Assembly: GCF_052857255.1 (NCBI RefSeq)
Contig: NC_135500.1
Coordinates: 103,730,048 to 103,794,047 of the forward strand
Reading direction: 5' to 3'
DNA from: Amblyomma americanum
Taxonomy: Eukaryota > Arthropoda > Arachnida > Ixodida > Ixodidae
DNA length: 64,000 bases
The position numbers and the translations under genes are program-made. The stretch's first letter is position 1; each line of letters starts with the position of its first letter. This document shows positions 52,075 through 63,171 of the stretch, piece by piece. A model generated the notes under the pieces. The model was not told the origin of the DNA and searched no databases. It worked only from the letters and a program-made list of their open reading frames with translations.

Positions 52075-53380
52075 GCCCCTGAACCGACAAGACGAGATCC
52101 GCAATCTGCTTCGAAGCTACAGTGAGTGCTTCTCTCCATCGCCGAAGGTCCGACAAACGCCGATTGTTAAGCATTGCATTATAACCGACCAGAACGTCCG
52201 AATTCTCCGCCAAAGCCTCTGCCGTGTGTCACCGCGAGAACTAGAAGCCATCCTAGACGAAGTAGAAGAAATTCTTCTGACAACGTCATTCAGCCATCGA
52301 AGAGCCCCTGGGCGCCACCGGTCGTTAGCGCTTATGCGTCGATTAACGCCACTTGAACAACATAACGAACAAGAACATCTACCCCCTACCCCGCATCGAC
52401 AGCACACTTGACCGGCACTACAACGCCAAGTATTTCTCATCGATGGACCTCAAGAGCTGTGACTGGCATATTGAGGTCGATAAAATAGATCGCGAGAAGA
52501 CGCCATTCATTTCTCCGGATAGTAGCTTCGAGCTTAAGGTGATGCTATTTGGTCTCTGTTATGCACCAGAGACGTTTCAGCGAGTAATGGATGCGGGGCT
52601 GGCAGGCCTGAAGTGGCATATTTGCGTAGTATGTTTAGATGACGGCGTTGCATTCCCCTCGAACTTTGAAGAGCACCTAAAAAGGCTTCGAACACTACTA
52701 GTCGTCCAGAATAACCTTAAAAACAGAGGAATGCCACTTCGCCTATGAAGTGGTGCTGTTTCTGGGCCGCATCGCTAGCAAGGAGGGAATACGCCCAGAC
52801 CCTCAGAAAACAGCTGCTATCACACAATTTCCACTGCCGGCCGATATAAAATCTGTGCGCAGATTCCTCGGACAGTGCGCGTTTTACCAACGATTTGTCA
52901 AAAAAATTTTCACGCATCGCCGAGCCTCTGACCCAACTAACAGAAGCAGACGTGCCACTTGAAAGGGAAGCGCCGCAAGCGGAACCCTCCAAGGAACTTC
53001 AGAGTCGTTTATAGTCCCCACAAATCCACGCACAGTTTGACCAAATTGCCTAGTCTGAAATTCACAACGGCGCAAGCAGCATGGGCCTAGGCGCCGCAAT
53101 TTTTCAGAAAACCGACGGACTGGAGAAAGCAATGGCACTAGCCGGTCCCTGTCCAAGGCCGATGCTATCTATTCGACAGCTGAGAAGGGGTGCCTTTCCG
53201 TCATCTGAATTTCTTCGAAATTCCGTCCCTACCTATACGGACGACCGTTCAAGGTGGTCAGCGATCACCAAGCACTCAGCTGGCTTGCCACTTTGAAGGA
53301 GCACTCCCGCCGCATCGGTGTACGGAGCCAGCGCCTCCTGGAGTTTGACGTCACCATCGTTTACTAGTCTGGATGGAAGC
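52075..53380 (+). pseudogene. RT and RNase H remnants of element F
   Basis: Frames change often. Recognisable pieces are YPLPRIDSTLDRHYNAKYF, SSMDLKSCDWHIEVDKI, MLFGLCYAPETFQRVMD and the catalytic VVCLDDGVAF (Cys for Tyr, both Asp present). FLGRIASKEGIRPDP and RRFLGQCAFYQRFVK follow, and then scattered RNase H sequence to about 53,370. Confidence 0.85.
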
Positions 53381-53419
53381 AGGGGCAGTCAAGAGCCCCT
53401 GTAGATGCACCGCCGCCGG

Positions 53420-53830
53420 TCGACGGTACCGACGGCATACCATCCGCAGACCAAATGGCTGACGGAGGGCCTGAACAAAACCATCGTTGACATGCTCGTC
53501 AGGTGTATCGATGCCGAAGAAAATACCTGGGACCTCAATCTGCTTTAAATCACCTTCACCTACACCAACCCAGTGCAGGAGACAACACAGATGATGTATT
53601 TCAGGCTCGTCCATGGCACCGAGGCCACGACCACGCTAGACGCCATGCTGCCCAACGTTACCGAAGAAGACAGCGTTGACATCGCCGCCTACATTTAGCG
53701 CGCAGAAGCTCGAAGGCTTGCCCAATTACCCATCATACCGACACAGGACGCTACAACCTTCGAAGAGACAACACGGAATACAAGCCAGGAGACAGAGTCT
53801 GGGTTTAGGCGCCCATTCGCGGTGGCGAAT
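53420..53830 (+). pseudogene. Integrase C-terminal half of element F
   Basis: A HPQTKWLTEGLNKTI equivalent (catalytic Glu block) is at about 53,440-53,485. TYTNPVQETTQMMYF, FRLVHGTEATTTLDAMLP and an ETESGFRRPF end follow. The zinc domain and the two catalytic Asp blocks are deleted between RNase H and this point. Confidence 0.8.
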
Positions 53831-53890
53831 TATGCTTTGGTTCTGTTTCATCGACGGCGGCGACGCGACTCAACCCACTAACGGATCTTG

Positions 53891-54711
53891 AAAGCTGGCA
53901 ATCTAAAAAGGCACACTTTTATCAGGCAAATCTTCAGCGAAAGTCACTGCGAATTTTTTCTAGCTTGTTTTCTAAACAAGCAGCGTGGCAAGCTTCGGGC
54001 ATTGCTAAATGAAAAAATATTTTGTTTCTAATTCTATCCCTGACTTGTAAACAGGTATTGCCATTGGTTTCAAATTCTCTCCAAAGCGCTCGTTGACAGT
54101 ATTATGCTACATTTTGACTCCAGCGGTTTTTAAAACGCCACGCAGCGAATTCCTCATTTATTTTTCTTTATTTCTTAATTCCTTCGAGAAACAACGCTGT
54201 TTGACTCATATGAGGAGCCACCATTGCGGAAGAAGACGAGTCTGTCGTGACATTTTCATTACACACCGATTCTACCAATCTTGACTAAAGAAACAGTCCC
54301 TCTAACGCCTTAATGTAAGACTTATTGAGGCGCCCCTACTGCCCATTTGCGTAGGCATTGCTAATACACCGGAACGCGCTCCTATCCTGCACTTCGAGAA
54401 GTCGTCAACGCCGCAGTACTTTTCCGCCGCGCACTTTTCACGTGGCTTCGGCGTGAGAACTTAGGATAGTGTGCTCCTAATGTGCGCGTTCCTCATTACG
54501 TTGTGTCATGCGTGACGCACTCACAATACTAATGCAACGCCTACAACAGACGGCTGATGGGCAATTAACAGTTGCGTCGTCGGAGCATTAGGCTACTTGT
54601 TCCATCGAGAGTGGGTGAAATCCTGGAATGCATTACAGGAAAGGTGCCAAAAAATGTAAAATTTCTCTCTCTTCTAGGCATTGCCTTCTGGTGAATCTCA
54701 ATCTTCCTGTA
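53891..54711. other. No gene recognised
   Basis: AT-rich sequence between element F and a SINE. I see no 3' LTR of element F here and no other family. Confidence 0.45.
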
Positions 54712-54975
54712 GCCGCTCCGGTGGCTCAGTGGTTAGGATGCTTCGTTACTAAGCCGGAGTACACGGGCTCCAGCCAGACCACGGCGGCCGCGTCTCGATG
54801 GAGGTGAAGCGCAAGAGGCCCCCATGTGCTGTTTGATGTCAGTGAACGTTAAAGATTCCCAGGTGGTCAAAATTATTGCGGGGCTTTCCACTAAAAAAAA
54901 AACACAAAAACACGACGAAGACAACCACGTGGCAAGACAACCAAGAAACACGAAAAAAGAAAAAAAAAACCCAAA
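54712..54975 (+). mobile_element. tRNA-derived SINE with head, A-rich tail
   Basis: The head starts AGCCGCTCCGGTGGCTCAGT; its A box is GTGGCTCAGTGGTTAGGATG. A weak B-box equivalent lies near 54,765. The body shares GATGTCAGTGAACGTTAAAG and a GGTGGTCAAAATTATTGCGG block with the SINEs at 1.1 and 49.3 kb. The tail is A-rich, about 54,892-54,975. The head is of the same tRNA-like type as in the 1.1-kb copy. Confidence 0.8.
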
Positions 54976-55904
54976 AATGACATCTTCTCGAACATGTTGT
55001 TTGTACCAAAAATAACGACATACCAACTCGTCCAACCTTCTATTCTACAACAGTGAGGCTGTCTGTATTTTAAACTCACTGTTTATATCGCACGGATGGT
55101 ACTTGCATGGAAAGGGGACTTCTTTTATGCTCATCAGAGGAGTGGCAATGCTAGCCCCCCCCCCCCCCCCCATTTTTCACGTCGTTTCTAATTTTCGTGA
55201 ACACTCACTCAAACAAAACACATCACGCTTTCACTGAAAGTGAAAAGGCCTAATGCCAGATGGCTCCGGTCGCCCGCGGTCAGATGTTACCGCCAAGACA
55301 CGAAAACGTGGCATCTAAATATTTTCGGGGCACTCATTCGTCTATTATGACAAAAGTGTCGGAGGAAAACGCTTTTGACGAAGAAATACTGAAAAGTAAA
55401 GTGCACAACCACGAAACTAGAAAGCCTAATATTGGAAAGTTACATTGTCCTATATAGGCGCAGTTGTCTTGTGACGTGGCTGACCACCTGGACCACGTCA
55501 CCACAGCATTGTTCGCGCCTTGTTTATGCGCGTGGCGCTGGTTGGACGCACAAGGACCACAGCCGGGACGCTACCCGCTCGTGCGCTCCCTGGTACAATA
55601 TGCAATGGTCTGCCCGCACATTCATCGGCAACGAAGGTTATGTTTGCGGTAATCCAGCTGCGGTTGCATGAACCATTTACACTGGAATAGACTTTTTTGT
55701 GTTCGCGACGTCGGCGCTAGCAGTCACGCTATGCACTACCGCGGAGAGGCTACAAGCTGTCGCTTACACTTATGCTTCTCCTGCCTAAGAGCAGACTTTC
55801 TAAAACTGTTTTATAGCGACAACCATATCAGAGAGGAAACGCAAAGTATGCGGCTGTGTTCACGTGACCATATCCGAGTATTAGCAACTAATGCGGAATG
55901 AGAA
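54976..55904. other. No gene recognised; poly-C tract near 55,156-55,171
   Basis: This holds a run of about 15 C and a GC-rich part (55.45-55.65 kb) with short overlapping open frames. No domain is recognised. Confidence 0.45.
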
Positions 55905-56130
55905 GGGTGCACAAAGCGAACTGGTTGTGAAGAAAGGCTTTGTATTGTATCTGTCTTGATAGTCACTTCCGCCACGTGGTGATGCAATGGACTGAAAGAG
56001 TGAAGAGAAGAAAGGGGGTCGTAGTAGAGGACTCTAATCCTTTTAACCAACTGAATTTCTTTAACTTGCACTGACATTGCTCTACAGAAGCGCTGCTTTC
56101 GGATTTCACATTCATTGAAACATGTCCGCC
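55905..56130 (-). mobile_element. SINE body copy, diverged
   Basis: The - strand carries an AGAGCAATGTCAGTGCAAG block, then TTAAAG, a GTCCTCTACTACG block and a TTTCTTCTCTTCACTC pyrimidine run, in the order seen in the other SINE copies. No tRNA-like head is visible upstream. Confidence 0.6.
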
Positions 56131-56384
56131 GTGGGCAGAATTTTAACGCGCTAGCGTTAAGGTTGTTTTCAAGAACTACTAGAGGAGCGAGTTCGTGCAT
56201 GGGTATTGTTCAGAATGAGTTGCGAACGCCGAAATGACGGACACATGAAAACTGTGAAGACGGAAAGAGCGCAAACTATCAACTTGTTCAATACTGTTTA
56301 TATATACAGCATACAAACATGCCTAAAAAAGGGGAGAGAAGGCAAATCAGGCCTGCTCAGAAATCAACAGAATCCTCGCAGGAA

Positions 56385-57010
56385 GTTTTCTTCCGCATCA
56401 TACAGGGTAACAGAAGTGTCACTAATGCTTTAATCTCTATTTATCTTGATGTTGTATGCTTCTAAAAGCTAACTGGCTATTTTGTCTTTGCTCTTACCTA
56501 GAACCCAAATGCCCTTCAGCCGTGCCTCACAACCTTTGCACGAAATGCAGTAAGTCGGCAAGTTCGCTCCTTTTCTATTGCAATTGACCGCGCATGGTCC
56601 CCTGTGCGTTCAAAAACGCATCGACCTGTCAGGCCAACATACACACGTCCACTTTTGAGCGGACTTGATATACCAGGCCCGTAGCAGGTTTGAGGTATGC
56701 TTCAGGATGTTTTATGCTGCATCGGCTTCGTCGACCTTCTTCGCTGCTAATCCTCGGGCACAATCTGTGGAGCTTTCGTGCCGCCGAAAAAATTATAGAG
56801 ACACCATGCCTATTTGTCGTTTTTTCATGTTTTGTGTGAGCATGTGCCTAAAAGGAACAACGGTGCGCTTTTTTCTAAGCGTGCGCTAATTGCTAAGGGC
56901 GCGGTTTTCTTTACCTGCTGCAGAAGGTTCTCAGCCACCGCTGAAATAACATCTGGTGGAAGCCGGCTGAAAACAGCCTGTTATTCCGATTCTGGAGCTG
57001 GTGCGCATTT
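56385..57010 (-). pseudogene. Penelope-like element, C-terminal part with GIY-YIG endonuclease
   Basis: The - strand encodes FSAARKLHRLCPRI (the end of the RT-linked region), then IKH...YLKPATGLVYQV. The GIY-YIG endonuclease follows as RVYVGLTGRC, FERTGDH and CISCKGCEARLKG, then EAYNI, SISDTSVTLYDAEENFL. The order of motifs is that of Penelope-like retroelements, which pair an RT with a GIY-YIG nuclease. Two frameshifts lie in the endonuclease, near 56,665 and 56,580, and there is a stop. The RT core is absent. Assignment is by motif recognition. Confidence 0.78.
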
Positions 57011-57090
57011 CATAAGAGCATGACTTTGTAAGGGCACGTTCTAGGCACGAGCGGGCTATAGCTGTCTTCACTATCTCCGAATGTGCAGAA
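57011..57090. other. Host flank left of LINE E
   Basis: Short unassigned stretch that ends at the left target repeat of LINE E. Confidence 0.4.
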
Positions 57091-57388
57091 TCCTATGGAA
57101 GAGAGAGAGAGAGACTCTTTAATGAAGAAACAGAGAATTTAGCCGGCGTTTCAATATCGCTGGCATGCTACTCTGCGTAGGGAGGGGAATTTGGGAGATA
57201 AAGACTTAAGGAGAGCAGCGTGGAAGAGGTGGGAAAAAAACGAAGATAAAATGCAGCCATGAAATGGGTACTAAGGATGCAGTTGCGAGTATTGATGTAA
57301 CCCATGGAATGATGGAGTGCATAGTCCGACGAATGGGCTGACAAAGTTCACTGCAAGAAGAATGCATGAAGGTAACCTGCAAGTGAAT

Positions 57389-60300
57389 TTAGAGCTTATC
57401 GAGATGTCCAATGTCTTTTAAATATGTAAAAAGAAAGTTCATTGCAAGTCTCTGTTGCCTGAAGCAGGCTAAGGGGCCTAAAACTTTGTCCATTGTTAGG
57501 GGCACTGGGCAGAGCTTCTGCATGCAATGTTCATAGTATGCACGCTCGTTGGCATACGCAGGGCACTCAAGCAGGATATGTTCCACAGTTTCTATCGAAG
57601 CACAGTTGTCACAATGCGGACTGTTCATTTGTCCAAAACGGTACCGCAGGCCATTTGTATATGCAGCATTCAGACGAAATCGGTGATAAAGTGTTTCGAG
57701 TTGTCGAGGAATTCTGGGTGAGAGTCTTGATCTAAGATGTGGGTCGATTGAGTGAAGAAATTGGTACTGATGTGTCGGCAAACTCCAAAGCCGATACGTT
57801 TCTTCGTACGCAAAACTTTTAGCCATTTGGGACGCATCAGATTTCGTGAGAAAACTTCGAATGTATCTGTGATGTTGATGGCCCTTACGGGCCGCTTCAT
57901 CTTCTTTTTCATTAGCCATAATGCCACAGTGAGCAGGTACCCACTGAAATGTTATGCAGTGGCCTGCGGCAATAGCTAAATGATGGATATACCCAATGTC
58001 CAGGGAAACTGGCTGATGATTCGTTTTCTTCAGCAGGTTGGCCAGGATCTGCAGAGATGCTTTTGAATCGGTGAAGATAACCCAATGGCCGGCGGTTCGG
58101 CGCAGGATGTAAGAAACAGCTTCCTGAATGCCGTGAAGCTCAGCTGTTGTAGAGGAGGTCCTCCGCTGCAGCCGGTAAGAAAGGGCATGGCCTGTTGAGG
58201 GCACATAAAGGCCACAAGAAGAAGTTTCTTTAGTAGTTGAACCATCAGTGAAAATATGGGTGTGCTGCGTATATTCTTCGATTAAGTAGGCGAGAGTAGC
58301 TTGCAGAAGTGCTGCCTGTGGCATGCGGCTCTTTGCATTCACACCTGAAACAGACTTCTTCACCTTTAGAGGAGAGAGTGTCCATGGAGGAAAGGCCAGA
58401 GGTAGTAGTTTCTGAGGCTGATTAATAGTAGGAAGGGGCAGGAGCTGCACTGCCTGGCCAAAGCTAGAGTTGCTGTGAGTTAGGTGGACACGGTGTAGGA
58501 AGTGCTTCTTCCCTTGCAGGACATGGCGGAGATGGGTACGCATAGTTTCCTGGGCGGCAATTACCTCTAGTGGGAGACATCCTGCCTCCGCTACTGTTCC
58601 TGATGCAGAGGAACCCTTCGGGAGGCCAAAACATATTCGCAGGCAGTTGTTCCGTGCGGCATTGAGAGTCTTATTGCTTGATGTAGATAATCTTTGAAGC
58701 ACTGGTAGACAGTAGCGCAAGGTGCCTTCAACGTAGGCTTTTTCAAGCAGAAGCATTGGTCGGCAGTTGCTACCCCACCTTGTTCCCGCCATGAACCTGA
58801 ACACTTGCGATGCTGCAGTAAACCTCGCACGGAGTTTTTTGATCTGAGGTGACCATGACAGATTATAGTCGATTACAACACCCAGGAATCGCTGAGATCG
58901 TACATATGGCAGCGATCGTCCGCCTAGGAGCAGCGGATATCGGGTCATCGTTTTTCTTGTAAACGCCATTGCAACACTCTTTTCTGGCGAGAGACGAAGA
59001 CCTCTGGAAGCCAGGTACATCGAAATGTGCAAAAGTGCTCTCTGAAGACGTTGCTGGGCAATATAGCGCGAACGTGACGCGGTCCAGATGCAGATATCAT
59101 CAGCATTAACTGTTATGCGGACCCCTCGCGGAAGGTGTTTTCTTATGTGAAGAAGGACAATATTGAACAGGAGAGGGCTGAGCACCGCTCCCTGTGGTAC
59201 GCCCCTCTCCACTGCGTGAAAGCGTGTTGGACAGTTTGGTGTGGTAATAAAAATTTGTCGTTCTTTTAAATAATGCCCAATCCACTTGTATAGCCTTCCT
59301 CCAAGGCCAAGACTGCCAAAGGCTGCGAGAATTGCATGGTGAAAGACGGAGTCAAAAGCGGCCTTGATGTCTAGAAAACGGCTGTTGGGATGTACCCAGC
59401 ATGAAGGTACTCCTCAATTGATTAGACGAGGGCGATGATATTGTCAGTCGCAGACCTGTTTTGACGGAACCCGTTCATTTCTTGGGGTAACTCATTTCGG
59501 CTTTCTAGGAACCAAGTTATGCGCTTGCAGATCATGCGCTCCATGAGCTTACCTACGCAGCTCAGTAGGACAATGGGCCGGAATGATGCGTACCTTGTGG
59601 GCTGCTTACAGGGTTTCAAAACGGGCACGATTTTCGCCAGCTTCCATTCCGTGGGGACCTCACCAGCCATCCAGGAAGAATTGTAATACTCCAGGAGTCG
59701 AAGACGGGAGGTGTGGGGTAGCTTTGCAATGGCGTCATAGGTCACCTCATCATGACCCGGAGACGTGTGCCTGTTTGTCTCCGCGATAGCTGTGGATAGT
59801 TCTTCCGTTGTGAAAGGCAGGTCTAACGCTGGCACTGCCGCCTTTGGGATGCCTGTTTGACCATCTGCGGAGAGTGTCGAATGCCCTGACCCTGCTGACA
59901 GCAGCTTGCAGTATTCTTCTGAGACTTCTTTTATAGATTTTTGTTCGTGAAGGGAGAGTGCAGCGAAGGGGTGGAGTTGTTGAAGTGGCGTGCGCATACC
60001 TCTAACTATCCGCCAAATATTGGTTACTGGTTTGCGCACATTCAGCGTAGAACAAAAGTCACGCCACTTTTGCCGACTAAGTTTATCCATGTAGCGTCGA
60101 ATGTGACGTTGTGCCCGTCGGCATGCACGTAGGTCATCAAGGCTTTTTGTGCGCAGAGCTTTCCTTTCAGCTAGCGTGCGTATAACGCAAAGCCTTTGGA
60201 ATGTGTCATCATTTGAAGGTAGGTTATCATTTTTAGCTGTAAGTTGTGTACTCGCCCTCAGGCAATACGCAATTGTCGATGCTAATTCCTCATTGCGAGT

Positions 60301-60489
60301 TGCCGCAGTAACTCCTCTGCTTACAGCGTCCTTGTATGCGTCCCAGTCTGTAGATTTTATAAGGAATTTCTTTGGGTTCCTCTGCGCATGGAAAGCCGAT
60401 ATGAGGATTGGGTAATGGTCGCTTCCACGTGTCTCCAAATCAGTGCACCAGCCAAAGTTGTGGGCGAATGAACTTGTCACAAATGTCAC
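57389..60489 (-). pseudogene. ORF2 of LINE E: connector, RT, RNase H, zinc motif
   Basis: Connector and RT start in 60,489-59,422 (TEWKLAKIVPVLKP, FRPIVLLSCVGKLMERMI, NGFRQNRSATDNI). This ends in a TAA near 59,420. A frameshifted stretch (59,421-59,213) leads to the long open part from 59,212: GVPQGAVLSPLLFNIVLL, then the catalytic box as TVNADDICIW (YADD changed to NADD). RNase H is well kept (HIFTDGSTTKE, TTAELHGIQEAV, VIFTDSKAS, WVPAHCGIMANEKEDEAARK), with all its acidic residues. The C-terminus has CDNCASIETVEHILLEC. The RT catalytic Tyr loss and the stops make it inactive. Confidence 0.92.
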
Positions 60490-61083
60490 ATCGATGCTGC
60501 TGGTAGTCGTCGGGCCTCGGAGGTAGGTGATGCTGCCGTCATTTAATGGCTGAACTGAATGCTTGGAGAAGAGTTTTGCAAGCTTGGCACCTCAGGCACA
60601 TGTATGTGAGCTGCCCCAAATTTCATTATGAGCATTGAAGTCTCCGCAAATAATATGCGGAGAGGGCGTACTTGCTTTCAAGTCTTCAAGTCTCAAAGCA
60701 TCAAATGGCGTGCCTGGCTCAAGATATACTCCAATCAGAGTGTACTGTTGTCCGGCAATAACTGTGACAGCGCATACGTATTCATTGTCGCTGTGAGGCG
60801 GGACATCAACCGGTGAGGCCGGGATATCCTTGCGAAAGCCTATCAGCAATCTGCTGACGTTATCTGGTCGTTGTGAATTATGGAAATAGTATCCATTGAG
60901 TCGGAAAGTTTCCTCGACGCGTGATTCATAGATGACTATGAAGGGGAAGCGGTACGCTCGCACGAGCTGTCGGAAATCTGAGAGTTTAGAGCGTAGCCCG
61001 CGAGCGTTCCTCTGGAAAATGGTGCATGTACGAAAGATGTTGTGGATTGTCAGCTGCGGTGAAGTTCTCGCTGTGGAAGCCAT
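60490..61083 (-). pseudogene. ORF2 endonuclease of LINE E
   Basis: Starts MASTARTSPQLTIHNI at 61,083, overlapping the end of ORF1 by 98 bases in another frame. AP endonuclease blocks are CTIFQRNARGLRSKL, IVIYESRVEE (Glu), LIGVYLEPG and IICGDFNAHNEIWGS. A TGA at about 60,592 (after SSHTCA) breaks it. The frame then continues to the RGSDHYPILI block at about 60,410. Apart from the stop it looks complete. Confidence 0.88.
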
Positions 61084-62554
61084 TATAACTGAAATGTGGC
61101 ATTACTCCCCTGCGGAGCGTAGGAGACCGACACCAACGGCTCCATTGGACAGCTCCAAGGACAGCTTCTACTTCTGGGAGTCTTCCTGACGAGGGGTTTG
61201 CACGGATAAGAGCCTTGATGGCTGCAAACAGCATCGGAATCAGTAGGCATGTGACATCTTGTTCAGAGCTTCCGGTTTGCTGCCTGCCGCTGATCTTCTT
61301 GTCATGTTGTGGCGCCCTAGGGTCAGAGCAAGCGACGCTGTTTGTCGGGTCTTGTATAGTGCGTTGCAGTAGCTTTGATGAAGGAGAAGAACCAACGGAC
61401 TTCCCACGCTTCTTATTTACCGCATCTGCGTACGTCTTGTCAGCTGCTCTGCCACGCTGTGTTGACTGATTCTCGGAAAGAGCTGCCGTAGGCGTGAAAA
61501 CCACGTCGGGGTTAGGTGGTGGTTCATGGCGCTTAGGGGGTTTCCCTTGTGTTTGCTCTGCCGGGCAAGCAACTGTGGCTGCTTTCTTTTTATAACACCC
61601 TCCGTAGGAAGCAGGGTGTGGGCCACCGCAGTTAGCGCATTTAGGTTGCGCTCTCGAAGTGCATTCATTGTGCGAGTGGGGGCCAGCACACACTTTGCAG
61701 CGCACGGGGCCGTTACAGTGTCTTGATATGTGGCCATGCCTCTGACATTTATAGCACTGAGTTGCTGCTCCGACGTATTCAGTTACAAGGTAACTACAGA
61801 AGCCCAGCGTTACTCGTTTTGGTAGCGGCGCATCTTTTGCCAATTCCAATATAACTGTGCGACGGCGTACCGCTTTTATCTTTCCACCATCCTCAGGAGT
61901 GTAGACGATTAGCCTCCTTGCTGAGAGGACACCTTGGTCGCGTAGATATTCCTGCAGACCTTCGTCTGTGTAGGTGACAGGTATGTACATCTTGTATTTT
62001 GCCATAGCTTGCCATGAGTATGGGACTCTGACCTCTACAGCCACTCCAGCCAGCTTAGTTACCGTGAGCAGACGGTTGGCGGCGGGCAGCGTCGATACTG
62101 TAACCATCAGGCTCCCATCCTTGTGAATGCGATGGCTGAGGAGTTTTTCTTGAGCCGATACTACAGCCGCCGAAGCCACAATGTTGGGGTTGGCTTTCCA
62201 TAGGCTTCCTCTTTCCTCAGTGGGCCTGAAAACTACAGGAACACCGGTAGCTCTCTTTTTCTTGTACGATACAACTGTAAATGATGATTGGTCCATGTCC
62301 TCTCGATGGTCGGTCAGAGGCTCGTTGCTGGCTTGATCGTCGCGCAGTCTCTTGTTTGGCGGGGCCTGGTCTGTAGCCGCAACTACAGGGGCCGCTGGAC
62401 CCGTCGCTGGCGCTGCTGCCATCAGTGCAGCATGGAGTTCAGCTGGCGGTGATGTTCCGTGTCGGCGTTGATACGGCGCACAGCGCCGAGGAGGTCGCTT
62501 GACGTGCTTTTGCCGGCGGCCAGGGACCCCCAGGTCGTCGCACGTCGAGGACAC
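60986..62554 (-). CDS. ORF1 of LINE E (zinc-knuckle gag-like protein)
   Basis: 522 codons, uninterrupted. It has a basic, Pro/Ala-rich N-terminus, a middle region with SLWKANPNIVASAAVV and LPAANRLLTVTKLAGVAVEV (RNA-binding-like fold), and three zinc knuckles at about residues 268-330: CYKCQRHGHISRHC, CKVCAGPHSHNEC and CANCGGPHPASYGGC. A low-complexity region and a C-terminus that overlaps ORF2 by 98 bases follow. ORF1 proteins of I-type LINEs bind the LINE RNA. The start at 62,554 is the first in-frame ATG; a later one is possible. Confidence 0.88.
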   Translation of the reverse strand: MSSTCDDLGVPGRRQKHVKRPPRRCAPYQRRHGTSPPAELHAALMAAAPATGPAAPVVAATDQAPPNKRLRDDQASNEPLTDHREDMDQSSFTVVSYKKKRATGVPVVFRPTEERGSLWKANPNIVASAAVVSAQEKLLSHRIHKDGSLMVTVSTLPAANRLLTVTKLAGVAVEVRVPYSWQAMAKYKMYIPVTYTDEGLQEYLRDQGVLSARRLIVYTPEDGGKIKAVRRRTVILELAKDAPLPKRVTLGFCSYLVTEYVGAATQCYKCQRHGHISRHCNGPVRCKVCAGPHSHNECTSRAQPKCANCGGPHPASYGGCYKKKAATVACPAEQTQGKPPKRHEPPPNPDVVFTPTAALSENQSTQRGRAADKTYADAVNKKRGKSVGSSPSSKLLQRTIQDPTNSVACSDPRAPQHDKKISGRQQTGSSEQDVTCLLIPMLFAAIKALIRANPSSGRLPEVEAVLGAVQWSRWCRSPTLRRGVMPHFSYNGFHSENFTAADNPQHLSYMHHFPEERSRATL

Positions 62555-62612
62555 ACGCCAAAAAGACTGGAAAACCTCTGAAGTGAGAAAATAAAGGCGA
62601 AAATTACGGACC

Positions 62613-63159
62613 GGTGTCAGACAGGAAGGAAGGAAGGAAGGAAGGCCTCAGACGTTGCTGGCACATACCCACTACGGGGGAGTGGCCAAGACACAGGCGG
62701 TTAATTACTGGATACAGAACATTTTTGACGGGAAGAGCAGTGGAAATAGTATGTAGTCTGATAGATTGGAAGAGGGAAGGAAAGGGGTCCAGTTAACTTG
62801 GAGATCGAAGACGGGACAATTGCTTAATGTGCATAATAGTACACAATGCCTGTAATGTTGCAATGTCTTACTGACAGAGATCAGGAAAAAGAAATTAGAA
62901 TGGGAGTCGCTGCGTTTCTTGAAGAAAATTTTGCACAGCAGAGCGCACACTCCTGTCGCTTCGTCCAAACAAAGAAGCGCCAATGGAAAGAACAACCGCG
63001 GAAGACACAGGCAAGCCCAGTTGATGAAATGGAATTTGCAAAAGACGCTTCCTCAAATGAGAAAAGCGGCGGCAGAACAGCAGGAAGTGATCTATTGTCT
63101 CAGGTTCGGCACAAAAAGGGCACAGCCGGCCCACTAATCGCCGTCTTCTTCTTCCTCCC
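62613..63159 (-). mobile_element. 3'-end fragment of a second LINE, joined to LINE E
   Basis: The - strand carries a C-terminal zinc motif (LCPFCAEPETIDHFLLFC, near 63,125-63,070) and a helical end (about 63,000-62,895). A 3' UTR follows that matches the insertion at 9,739-9,986, and then a (CTTC)n tail (about 62,613-62,645). The tail is joined directly to the 5' end of LINE E (CTGTCTGACACCGG). Its own 5' side is cut at 63,159 by the target repeat. Confidence 0.85.
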
Positions 63160-63171
63160 TCCTATGGAAGA

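Larger units (their letters stand above)
51455..53890 (+). mobile_element. Ty3/gypsy element F, heavily deleted
   Basis: A + strand gypsy remnant: a probable 5' LTR (about 51,455-51,748), a primer site with TGGTGGAGGTGCGGGG, a gag fragment, RT, RNase H pieces and the C-terminal half of integrase. Nucleocapsid, protease and the first half of integrase are missing, and no 3' LTR was found. It is related to element A by gag and primer-site similarity. Confidence 0.82.
57103..62612 (-). mobile_element. I-type LINE E, near full length
   Basis: About 5.5 kb: a short 5' UTR, ORF1 with three zinc knuckles, ORF2 with endonuclease, RT, RNase H and a C-terminal zinc motif, then a 3' UTR with a CATTAAAG signal and a (CT)n tail. 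RNase H after RT places it in the I/R1-type superfamily. ORF2 is interrupted by two stops and a frameshift. Confidence 0.9.
57091..63171 (-). mobile_element. LINE E chimera: two LINEs in one target duplication
   Basis: A 12-bp direct repeat, TCCTATGGAAGA, lies at 57,091-57,102 and at 63,160-63,171. Between the repeats on the - strand are, in order, a LINE 3'-end fragment with a (CTTC)n tail (63,159-62,613) and a near full-length I-type LINE E (62,612-57,103) ending in (CT)n. Since one duplication encloses both, they were probably inserted in a single event. Confidence 0.85.
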
